Part shown: positions 19,419 through 30,394 of the stretch, in pieces
Layout: every line of letters starts with the position of its first letter
How positions within the stretch are numbered: position 1 is the stretch's first letter
Assembly (NCBI RefSeq): GCF_019649055.1
Contig: NW_026570222.1
Coordinates: forward strand, 310,001-374,000
DNA: 64,000 bases
Source of the DNA: Paramacrobiotus metropolitanus
Taxonomy: Eukaryota > Tardigrada > Eutardigrada > Parachela > Macrobiotidae
Reading direction: 5' to 3'
Position numbers and translations under genes: made by a program
The notes under the pieces: model-generated
What the model saw: only the letters and a program-made list of their open reading frames with translations
What the model was told of the DNA's origin: nothing
The model's database searches: none

Positions 19419-22400
19419 ATGGACACCGAAGCGAAAGCCGCGGATAATCCATCGATGAACGCTCCTTCCGGCAGCCCAGCGAAGGTTGACTCGCTGCAGC
19501 GATCATCGCTGGGGCCAAGTCCGTCCAGCGCCGAACCCTTCCAAAACAAATCACCCGCTGCTTCCACTCCTGGCAATCCTGCAATCCATTCCGGAAGTCC
19601 CCAGCGGCCCTTTCCGGGGATGCAGCAGGCCAACGGGAAAGGAGGTGGTGGTTTCAATCGCAAACACGGTCGGCACCGAGGAGGCAAGGATCGCGTCCAG
19701 AATAACAGTAACAGCAACAATCCTGGCTTTGGCGAACCTCATCCACCACGAAATCGAGACCACGATGAGGAAATCAAATTTGGTAATCGTGCACGTTTGT
19801 TTGTGGGGAATCTCAGCAATGATACAACTGAAGATGACATTCGCAAATTGTTCGAAAAATTTGGCCCCCAGCCTGACGTGTATATGGACAAAGTGAAACT
19901 GTTTGCTTTCGTCCGCATGGTAAGAGCTGGTTTTTGTTAAAAATAATTTTCTGTAATCTTCTGAATCGTCTCTTTCAACAGGAAACTCGAAGCCATGCAG
20001 AACAGGCCAAGCAGAACATTGACGGGACAAACTTTAAAGGCAGAGTGCTTCGAGTTCGTTTCGCAACCCACAGCGCTGGAATTCGTGTGAAGAATCTGAG
20101 TCAAAATGTATCAAATGAGCTTCTGCGACGAGCCTTCGAAAGATTTGGCGAAGTTGAACAGGCGGTAGCGGCCGTCGATGAACGAGGCAGACCGACGGGT
20201 GACGGCGTCGTCTACTTTTCCAGAAAGAACATCGCTCAGAATGCTTACAAGCACGTATCCGATGGAGTGTTCCTTTTGGGAGCGTAAGTGATTTTTGTAC
20301 TGTATGTTATTTGTTATACTTCATATTGACAAGTGGTTATTAAATTGATAATTACAACTTCTGCGATGGCAATGCTAGAAATTCCAGCAATTACAACACA
20401 ATTACTGCATTGTCTAAAATGTCCGCTGTCTGAAAAATTGATTTCTCGACCAGTTCTCCTCGACCCTTGTATGTGGAGATGTTGGAGCAGAAAGATCTGG
20501 AAGATGGGTTGCCGGAAGTGCATGTGGCCTCTCGTCCCACTTACCAGCAGTAAGTTTGGAACTTACAACAATGAATGCAGCCTTTAATACTTTCGAAAAT
20601 GTGACTCATTTAATGCTGCAGAGAGACTGAACAACCACCGCGCTTTGCAAAACAAGGCTCTCTGGAATTTGAGTTCGGCATGCGATGGAAAAAGCTGTTT
20701 GAAAATCATCAAAAGAAGCTGGACGAGTTGGAAAAACTTTTCCAGGATGCGTCGGCTACACTGGAACAAGAAATGGAGACGAGCGTGGTTGACTTGGAGA
20801 TGAACAAAATCCAAGCGGAGATCCTAGCGCGTGAGATGCAGTTGCGCGAAATGCAGCAGAAGAAGGCACAACATTCCGGACGGTTTGTAACTTGTTTAAT
20901 GTTGGTGGGTTACGTGACAGACTCTTGGTTTTTTTTACAGAGGAATGGGTCAAGCTCCACCAAACGCCCTGCTGCAGAGTCATCAGTCCATGATGTCAAT
21001 GGGTGCTCCTATGCCACCTCCAGGATTTGGTACAGCTCTTCCAGCGCCGGGTTTAGGTTGGTTTAATAAGGAATGGTTTTGATTTTCTTGATTATTGTGG
21101 CCAGTGTTTCGGAAACTCGCTCTCCTTTCATGATACGAGCTGAAACTGAAATTTAGAGTGTTATAGACAATCGGGCAAGATTACTTGGACAGTTTCACGT
21201 TGTGCGCTAATATTATAGGCTGCAGGGTTCTGCTTACGGTCCAAGTAATTGCTGCGATCTATAAGTTTTACTGCTGGTCGATTGGATTAGTGAGCACAAT
21301 TGACTTTAACAGCGCGGCATTAATAGTCATTTTTCATCAGGAGCATCTACTTCATCGCCAGGAGATGAATATATGGTAAGTGTAACGGAAAGTTTTATGT
21401 GCGTGGATACTTAACGATGACATTCATTCTGAAGTGAAACGTATTTGTTCGTTATGATTTTGATATAAATGGAACATCATCATGGTGCTTATTTCGGTGC
21501 CAGTCCCGACACCTATTGTTACGAGGTCGTTCAGATACTGCGTCTAGCTTGGCTTCTCTCTTATATATAGTTAGAATTTGAGATGACTGGAATCACCGCC
21601 GCTCAGTGTTTTTTCGGCGGGGTATTAGTTTTCTTTAGGCTGGGTATTTTACAAATCGAAGTGAGAGCCATTTAGAAAAGTTAACGGCATAGGATTTCGA
21701 CCTTTCAAGAACGAATGCCGTCAAATTTAAGTCTTTCGCTTCATGGTCAAGTGAAGATTCAGTTGGTGGTATTATAATCTTGGAGCCTTCTGTGTATAAG
21801 TAGTATTAATGCATCCGAGTTGTTTCGCCACTTTATTCTGGTGTATATGTGCTGCTTGAGCGTAAAGATTATTTCCGCTTGACCTTTCGACGCACCAGGC
21901 TGAAATTCTGGATTTCGTATGCATGGTATATCATTGTTTGTATTGGCTCATCTTGGAATGGGCTACTCGTAATCTTGGATCGGCATATAGAAATCCATCG
22001 CCGTATTTTTGATCTGATTCATATTGAAGCTGGTGTATGTGTACTTCGGATTTGCAGAGAACGACATTACTTATTACATGTTTGAAGTTTTAAGCTAGTC
22101 AGAAATCGCGAGTAGACTTCTGTGTATGGTGTTAATTGATAGTAAAGCAAAAGGATGCAACTGCTGCTTCCATTCGGGATCGTGAAACTGGCGCAGTATC
22201 TGGATGACCTCTGTCTGAGTGAATGACTGGATTTTATTCACACTTTTATACCGAAAAGTGTCTTGGGTGGGGCGAGGAAGGTGCGCCAGATTCGTGGGTT
22301 TTAATTTGCTGTATTATTACCGCTTTTGCGTTTGGAAAATTTAAACGTTCTCACTTTTTCAAAATTAATATGGAGTAGGCATCACGGATTGAAATTGTCG

Positions 22401-23172
22401 GGTTTAATATCAGTAATGATTCGGAGATATTTTGAGTTTGCACTCCGATCTTGCACGATTTTAATTACACTAACCGGCAGCTGTTGTGATTTATGTTTTG
22501 AAATGTGACAAAAATAAATTCTCATTGCTGAGGTCGTTTTTCTTAGCGGGTACCTGGCTTTGCGGATCCGGCGGTAAGAAACGTGGTTGTTTATTGTGCT
22601 GATTAATAAACGTGAGGCTCTCACATTGGCTTATGTACGATCATTTTGCGTTGATATCCATATTCCATTGGGAATGATAGATCAAAGTGTTGGGGTTTCA
22701 AGACTGTAGCGGTCTGGCGTGCCTTCCTTCTCAGATCACAGATGCATGTTTGCACTGTGCTGACAAAATTGCAGTTGTTAGTATCTATTGGAGCCTGTTT
22801 TGGGTTTAGGACATAAACGGAGGAAGGAATATATGAATTGTTGTATTTATTAGTCTTGTTGTTTTTTATCAGGACCACTCTCCGCATATGGCACAAGGTG
22901 CTCATATGATGATGCATCCACAAGGCGATAACATGCCTGGTGGACACGGTGGTATGCAGGGTCGTGCTGCTCCACCGCACTTTGGTATGCCGCTACCCGG
23001 AGGTCCTCCGGGCTTTATGCCGGCTCCTCCTCGGTACGGTTTTAGACAACCACACCCGCAAGACTCATTTGATATGGGTATTGGGCAGCAGAGGCTAGGC
23101 AACCGGAATTTTGATAATAAGCAGCGAGGTGGCCAGCACTACGGCGGTGGGCAGAAGCGCCCGCGTAACTGA
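19419..23172 (+). CDS. nonA: NonA / NONO-SFPQ family (DBHS) RNA-binding protein
   Basis: Seven coding exons: 19419-19919, 19982-20283, 20454-20549, 20622-20882, 20941-21050 (or 21056), 21341-21375, 22873-23172 (534 or 536 aa). Order of parts: Gly/Asn/Pro-rich N-terminus (1-120), RRM1 from ARLFVGNL (about 126-197), RRM2 (AGIRVKNLS, about 200-268), the NOPS segment (SPRPLYVEM, PPRFAKQGSLEFEF) and a charged coiled coil. A low-complexity Gly/Pro/Met tail ends in KRPRN. This RRM-RRM-NOPS-coil order is diagnostic of DBHS proteins, which dimerise in the nucleus and act in transcription, splicing and RNA retention. The coiled coil looks shorter than in NONO. The 35-nt microexon at 21341 is needed to keep phase. 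The donor of exon 5 is ambiguous between two GT sites 6 nt apart, adding or omitting two residues. Confidence 0.93.
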
Positions 23173-26100
23173 GTACTTCATCAGTGTCCTTTGCCTACTT
23201 ATTCTGCCGTTATAATATGCTTCTCACGCTGTGTATAGTTTGTGTTTTACTTACTTTTATCAAACGATTGCATTGTTTTTTGGTTTTACCAAGTAATACG
23301 CCATTTCAGCCATTTTTAATTACTTTCCATTGGCAATTTTCCATCGAGCAGTAGCGTTCCGTATCTTCATTTGAAACTATCGATATGAATTATGCCTCTA
23401 AGCTAGGCTTGTTGTTAGCAGACTAAGTACTTTCTGGCACTTACGCTTTTGATGTTTTAATTCAATATATCCTTTGCGTATACCTGCACGTGAGTCTGGG
23501 CTCACGGTTATTGCGCTGATCCAAAAATAGTTCGGAATGGTTCGTGGCAAACAGGCAAACAGTCCAGAGAGAAGTAAAAGAAGCAAAATTTTTCGTGAAA
23601 TATCGCTGCCGTCTTGTTTAGACTGTTTGTTCAGAGGTTTATGAATTTCGAGACAAGACACTCATCTCTTCTAGTGAAACACTTAATTAAGAGTGTTTTT
23701 GGAGGCTTGTGGCTACTCAGATGATCTTTTAAGTCCTTCGGTAAAAAGAAAATATGATATATGCAGAAATTCGGAAACTGCGCCATGGGAGTTTGTATTT
23801 CGATGCATGGATGATGGAAGTGTGTAATTCTGTCATGGCTGCACGAAAAGGGCGCACCCTACTTGTTATGGACCCGTTACGTTGATGCGATAATGCATGT
23901 ATTGGTTTTTTTATGGTGTAACTAATGGGTAAAGTGCACTTGCTTTGGCTTGCCATTTGCGGGCATTGAATGGCCGTAGCGTAGCAGGATTAGATGATGA
24001 GCCTAGATTACATCTGGGATTAGCGCAGTTTTTAGTTATTTTCAGCTGGGTAGCATCAAATTTATAAATTGTCAGTGTCACACAACATAATTGCACTGTA
24101 AAGTGTAAACGCATGTAATAGGAAAAACCGTCCGCTGCTATATATTACGACCGCCGCAAATTTCTCTGGCCAAATTTTGTGGGGCCGTGTATTTGTAGGG
24201 GGACGATTCTGTGGAACTGTGCATTCTGTCTACCAAACACATGTTGTTGCACCTACTCTAGAGAAGAAACTAGGAAGTAGTGTCTCCATGCCGAATAAAC
24301 GTTTTCACTTCCTACATACGCTCTTCCCTCAGACTCAGAGATAACTGTCTTTAACATCAGACGCATGTGATAATATGTCGGCAACAATGGCACATTAAAA
24401 CGTTTTTGTGATTAACTAGAATGACGATTTCATCCTGATTAGTTTTCTGATTTTTTTAATTTGATTAGGCAGTGGTAATGCTGGTGGCAATTTCAGAAAG
24501 GTCGCGCATTTTTCTAAAAGTCAGCATTCCCGTTAAACATTCCCGTTAGACATTTATTTCGCATTCTGGTCGGCCATTTAGTGTTTCGGCGATCGCTTCA
24601 ACGAGGAGACGGCAAGAATGTCTGATAGGCTTTGCCCGTGGCTTCCGTACATATCCCTAGAAACCGTCCGGTTAAAATCTTGCATCTCGGCAAAATTGTT
24701 TGATTACGAACATGCACCGGGAAAACCGTCCGGCTGCAGGTCCAGTTGGCAGTACAGAAAGCGAAAAAAACTTGAATTGCACAATTTATGGTGGACGTAC
24801 TTAAACGTCGTATGGACCGTCGGATGGGTTTGCCGGTTACGAACACATGATTGGATACAGTAACAGTTTCCACCTCCACCCACCATTTAACTTAAAATTG
24901 CCGACGAACAATCAGAAGTTTCTGCAACATGCGGACCGCGGTGACCGAAAAATAAACTTCTAAAAGTAGGTACTTGGCACGCTTGATTACACAAAAAATT
25001 TAGCAATGCGATAGTATGGTGATAGTAATGTGGAACCGAACAGTTAGAGTTTGGGTTAGAATAGTATGTAAGGTACTGTAATAGAAGGTACGTGGCCATT
25101 ATGTTACTTCCGGATCTGTTGTTTCCTCTGCTAACAACTTCTACAAGCCCTTTATAAAAGCTCTTAGCGTACCCGTAAAATGAACTGGATTTACTCTACT
25201 TAAAACGCAAAATCGGCAGTTAAGAAAAGATTAATGCCATTTCACATTTCTGCATCTTACTTACTGTGCTCATTTCACTGTGGATAAATTTTACGATTTT
25301 CACAAATTAGTGGAACGTGGTAACTGGTGAGTACAAAACAACATCTGCTACTAGTAATTAATGGTTTTACTGCAATAATAAGTAATTATTGTTAGAAAAA
25401 TCATAGCGCAAGTGTAATTAAGTACTCAAAAAAAGTAGGTACTTACTTTTTAGTTATCGGTTAGTACAGAAAAATAAGTATAAAGGCACAGTGTACATTT
25501 ATACTTGACTGTTGCTGATTCTTGATGCTGATTCTTGATGCACTGTTGCTGATTCTTGATGCACTGTTGCTGATTCTTGACTAGTGAACGAAAGGGATCC
25601 CGTGCTGACGGTGTCGTTCCTAGTTCCTCCGTGATTGGTGTTTCGGATTTTATTAATTTTTTTATAAATGTTTCGGATTTTATTAATCGTTTAAAACTTT
25701 TTTGTTGTGTTACTGACCGTGAGTGCTTCCAAGTTTTTGGAGCACTTTTGCATGCTCTTACAATGTATGCTCTTACAGTATTATATTGTAAATCCGGCCA
25801 GGAGCAGGTCAAAATTCCACATATGCATGTCAGATTACAGTATATAAATTTACAGTATATACGATCACTACGATCCAATTCCAAATGGTACATTAGCGTG
25901 AGTTTGAGGACCGTCGGGCATGGTCGGTGTAGTACCTACCGGTTAATTTGCGAATAAAGCTGTAAACAGTGTGCTGCATAGAATTAAGTATTGTATAAAG
26001 AACAGATTCTGATGTGCATATGTTCCTGCTGCTTACTGCACCTCTGTGTGGGTTTTTCTACAGTAGTAACTGCGGTACTGATGGGCAGGATAGTCGTGCT

Positions 26101-27543
26101 GGCTTCGGGCCTTCGGCATGGAACGACGTGACCTTTGGCGGTGTAGTTGGAAAACTGATACATTTTCAATCTTAAATGCATCTGCTAAAACGAATCTCAT
26201 CAATTCAGCTTATCACTGCTTGCGTAACACAGCAAAAATTGAAAATATGTCATGGGGCAGCTAAATTTTAAGAAATATCCAGCTTGATTTGTACATGGAA
26301 TTCGTTTCCGAAATCTTTGGAGATGATCGAACCTTGCCACATTGAGTGAGACCTGCTGGACTAAACAGATTTTAGGCATTTAAACTTAAAAAACCCAAAC
26401 ACCTTTAAACTCATACGAAACGTAAACCAAAGATTAAAAGCTGAATTTTGTTGATATTATAAAGTCTTAAATTATGCGCTTCTAAAAATGCTTACAAGTT
26501 AATGAGGGGAAGGGGACGAACACACCAATTTTGATATCCGAAAGTCACACTATAGGCAATTCTGTACGTTGGTGTGCAATTTTGGGGTACTTCTTAGTGA
26601 CGGTCGTCCTCCTTTTCTTTGATGTTTGTTTCTGTACGTTACGTTTACTCAATCAAATCAAATTCACTTATGGAATCCTATAGTACAAAGATTAAGTATA
26701 CAAAGAAGATTTACTAAACCGGAAGATTTACTTGTATGTATGCAGCAGTTTACGATGCCTGATAGGCTGATACCCATTGCCTGATACCCATGAGTCTGCA
26801 AGCCTAACTAGTAAGGAAACGTCCAACCAATGGATTTTTCGGTGGATACCATAATTTGTCAGACTTCATCAGCTTTCCAAGAATATTTCCCACCATAAGC
26901 TGTGTTTATTGAAGTACCAGCTTTTGATGGGAATAGTTTTTGGTGATTTGATTGTACGCACTTCTCTTCGGGCTGGCCGGCCGTCCGGGATTTCACCGAA
27001 ATGAATATCTCACGGAAAGTTTCAAATCTGGATGTACTGTACATCTGCGGCAGCGAAATGGGATATCAACAGTTTATCAACTTCGACATGGTTAGGTATT
27101 AGTATTACTGTACCAGTGTATATTTAGAAAATTTACACTAAATTTTTACTAATTTAATTTTTATAAAATTTGCCCTCTCTGATTACACTGGTATTACTGT
27201 ACATAATACATATACATACGTCTTCGTAATCGATATCGATCCTTGCATTTTGGCCTTTCCTATTTTCCATATCGCCATAACGCTGATGTTATTGCCAGCA
27301 AAATGATGAAAGATTGTAAGCTGTAAAAGCAATATCCCTGATTTGTTTTCTGATGTACCTATTCGGTGTTATTTGAAATAATGCATAAATTTCGGTAATG
27401 AAATCTGCAATTTTTTGGCTCACACCAGTGACAAAGTAATGAGTATGTACTGTACTGGCACTTGATGCCAGTGAAACCAACAAAGCCGTGCAGACTTCCG
27501 TTGTAACAGATGCTACGACTAGTAAATGCTTGGGTAATAACCA
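23173..27543. other. Intergenic, no protein gene seen
   Basis: About 4.4 kb between nonA and the tRNA. It holds the nonA 3' flank, four ACCGTCCG/ACCGTCGG-type strings between 24126 and 24825, and a short tandem repeat at 25509. Open frames up to 147 codons occur on both strands over the tandem repeat, but they lack any recognisable family feature. Confidence 0.5.
25509..25580. repeat. Short tandem repeat, about 21-bp unit
   Basis: Four consecutive copies of GCTGATTCTTGA occur with spacing of 15, 21 and 21 nt. The full unit is CTGTTGCTGATTCTTGATGCA and the second copy is shortened. The last copy diverges at GACTAG. It is a minisatellite; there are no unique spacers, so it is not a CRISPR array. 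Confidence 0.85.
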
Positions 27544-27628
27544 GCCCGGTTGGCTCAGTCGGTAGAGCGCAGGTCTCATAATACGATGAGTTATCCTGAG
27601 GTCGTGAGTTCGATCCTCACATCGGGCA
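27544..27628 (+). tRNA. Elongator tRNA-Met (CAT) with a 12-nt intron
   Basis: The acceptor stem GCCCGGT pairs with ATCGGGC (one G-T), with discriminator A at 27628. The D arm is GCTC/GAGC, the anticodon stem CAGGT/TCCTG, and the T arm GTGAG/CTCAC with loop TTCGATC. The anticodon CAT is at 27577-27579. Twelve extra bases (27581-27592) sit one base 3' of the anticodon, the canonical position for tRNA introns; removing them gives a normal 7-nt loop. Box A (TGGCTCAGTCGG) and a box B close to consensus (AGTTCGATCCT) are present. The lack of initiator features indicates the elongator. CCA is not encoded, as usual in eukaryotes. Confidence 0.93.
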
Positions 27629-27630
27629 AC

Positions 27631-27643
27631 TTTTTATTTTTTT
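27631..27643 (+). terminator. Pol III terminator of the tRNA
   Basis: Two T runs (five and seven) begin three bases after the tRNA discriminator base, the standard RNA polymerase III stop signal. Confidence 0.85.
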
Positions 27644-28136
27644 GTCTTGATTTGTTTTTTGCACAGTTTAAACATGACTCCTGCAAAATTTCGTGTTCCT
27701 GGAATTTCTGGCGCGAATCAGTGTTAGTAGGATCCATTATTAATTTCTACGATCAGATTTTTGACGACGGCTTGCGCGAAACTGTTGAGGTGGTTGGCGC
27801 ATTCGTATGTTCAAAACTAAGCTACCACCCCTAGGTGGCGGTGAGACACTATCATCATGCGTCGTGCTTTCGAGGCAGTTAAAATTCTCGTCGAGTAAGG
27901 CCAAAGCAACTTGCTGTTCGTTGTTGAAATTTCGATCAAAATATTTGGAAAATTGCTGCTCAAGATTTTTATACTTTTGACGTTTTTGGGAAAATCTTCA
28001 TATCGTGAACATTGGGAGCAACTTCATGTCGTGATACGTGCGATGAACTGATGGGCACACTTTAGTGGCGGACGGACAGCCTGGTATTAATTTTGAATTA
28101 GTGGGTATTATCGCATGCGATATGTCGTAATGCCTA
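27644..28136. other. Short intergenic region upstream of HTATSF1
   Basis: It contains no recognisable exon. It is expected to hold the promoter and 5' UTR of the Tat-SF1 gene that starts at 28137. Confidence 0.5.
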
Positions 28137-30394
28137 ATGGATCCCGATTTCGAGTATCAGCTTAGCTGTCAAGCCGAGGAAAGTCGCAAAGCTGGTCCTG
28201 ATGCACAACATGTTGCGGAGTCCTTAACTGAGGCATCAGGAATATACCGGGATCCCAATGATGGAACCGTCTATGAATGGGATCACGTACGAAAAGCCTG
28301 GTTCCCGAAGGTCTGTGTGTCAAACACTGCTAATACTGTACAGATGCGTACCGATTTTTAATTTTCTTAAAACGCTGGGTTTTTGACTCGCTTGGTTTCT
28401 GAAAATAAAATATATTCCAATTTTCGCATAATCATGTAATAAAAGTATCATTACTATCCTAATGCGAGAGAGTAAGCGTATTAAATTTTCTGCTATCGGT
28501 GCATGTCTGCATAATATTAACTGCGATAAAAGTGTCAACAATACATTAATACTTCTGTTAATTTTTTATAGATTGATACCGACTTCATTGCCATGTACCA
28601 AGCTTCCTACGGTGTGCCACCCAACTCTTCCGCGGACGCTGTTAAGAGCGATACATGCGCAGATCCTTCTCGAACACTGACCAATGCGCCCCATCCGGTC
28701 GGCACATCCTACGACGATGACGACGATTTTGAGGGAATGGCCAGGCCACATCCATCCAAATTATCCAGTCGGAAGCGCAAACCCGAGCCGGAAGATACCT
28801 CCGAATTTGTTACCGTTAAAAAAGCAGCAGCAGAAGAGAAACGGCGAAAAAACCAGGAATCCGCAGGTCAGATTGCACTGGGTACTAAGAATTAGAAGCG
28901 TTTCATTGAAGGCTTTTCAGATTTCAAAATGCAGCTTTCAGCATCGCTTTTTCTTACTAGCGTATGCTTTCGTCTTTTTTAGCGCTTATTACTAATTTAA
29001 GGTTTTTATCGCCAGTTTTATAACATCCAGTATTGCTGAAGGTGATTTGTTACAAGTTTGCGATGAAATCACGAAAGCGATTTTATGTTTCTTTGCAATT
29101 TGTTTTTGCAGCATGGTTTGATATTTCCGATGAACACAACCGAAACGTTTATATCAGTAACTTGCCGGAGGACAGCACGGAAGAAGAACTTCTGGAAATA
29201 ATGTCGAAATGTGGTATTGTTATGATGGATCCACGAACTAATCGACCCAAACTTAAACTTTACAAAGACAGCGAAGGCCGTGTTAAAGGCGATGCTCTAT
29301 GCACATACCTCAAAGTGAGTGTTTTACGCTGCTGAAAGGCAGTTTGTTATGTTTTACTAAGAGGTATTTTTAAAGGTTTTGTTTGTAAAGAACAAAGTTG
29401 CGACTTGTGAGTAGATCTGGAAATAATTTTGTTTTGCCAGGAGACGTGCTTGTTCTTAAGTTTGCGCTTTCTGTAAATGAGTAGTTAATTGGCGTGTGTT
29501 GTAGATAGAATCCATTCCTTTAGCTCTGCAAATATTAGACGGGTACCGTTTCAAGAAAAAGGACATCAAGGTGGAGCGTGCCAAGTTCAATCTAAAGGGC
29601 GAATATAATCCTGAAATCGCCAAGCGTCAGAAATTAAAGAGGGAGGAAAAGAAACGATTACAGAAAAGCGAATCCAAGTAAGTCGTGTGGAGACCTGACA
29701 GTGACGTAAGTAGTTAACGACAAATGCCATTCTGCAGGGTCGGTTTTGCTTTTTATTGCAGACTTTTAGATTGGAGACCAGACAAATTGGCTGGGACTCG
29801 GCCTAAAAATGAAAAAGTAGTTCTTATCAAAAACATGTTTGATCCCAAAGAATTTGAGGTGAGTTGCATATTTGATACCTCATATATGCTTAGACTGTAA
29901 TTAGTGAAACGTATGCTTTTTCTGAGTTTTTTTGTGGTTTTGCCTAAAGTGCAATGAATTACCTTTTTTAACGTTCCAGAAAGATCCCGCGCTTATTTTG
30001 GAGTTCAAGAAAGATCTGCAACTTGAATGCACCAATTTTGGTGAAGTGAAGAAAGTGAACATTTATGATGTAAGTAAAATGCAAGACTGCCTAACTAGCT
30101 TGAAAGAGGTTGAAATCTGGGCACAGTTTAGCATTTTAGCGATATTGTTGATGATAATTTTGTTAATTATTTCAGCATCATCCGGATGGCATAGCCACGG
30201 TGGGCTTTGCGGAATTTGAGCAAGCCGATGCATGTCTTGCCCGCATGAATGGCCGATGGTTTGCAGGACGGCAGTTGTCAGCGGAACTATGGGATGGTAA
30301 AAATAAATACAAAGTGGAGGAAACCGAGGAGGAAAAGCAGAAACGGCTGGGCCAGTGGGAGAGATTTCTTGATGGAACTCATGCGGAGTCGTAA
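28137..30394 (+). CDS. HTATSF1: Tat-SF1 / CUS2-type splicing factor
   Basis: Seven exons: 28137-28310, 28572-28866, 29112-29314, 29505-29677, 29762-29858, 29980-30069, 30176-30394 (416 aa). The N-terminus has a short aromatic segment (GTVYEWDHVRKAWFPK) typical of Tat-SF1, then an acidic/basic linker (YDDDDDFEGMA; KRKPEPED). RRM1 follows (NVYISNLPEDSTEEEL, about 168-250), then a C-terminal UHM-type RRM (about 297-385) containing GRWFAGRQ, the Arg-x-Phe motif that binds tryptophan ligand motifs. The protein ends soon after EETEEEKQKRLGQWERFL, like the human core, but lacks the long acidic tail of vertebrate HTATSF1. Family role: a U2 snRNP-associated factor that binds SF3B1 and aids branch-site recognition. 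In yeast the homologue is CUS2. All joins are GT-AG and in phase. Confidence 0.95.

Noticed and set aside
25509-25580. Repeat array considered as CRISPR
   Set aside because: Units are directly adjacent without unique spacers and the context is a eukaryotic intergenic region; it is a minisatellite.
25450-25957. Overlapping open frames of 147 (minus) and 126 (plus) codons
   Set aside because: They cover the tandem repeat, which lacks stops in several frames by accident; no domain or flanking exon supports either.
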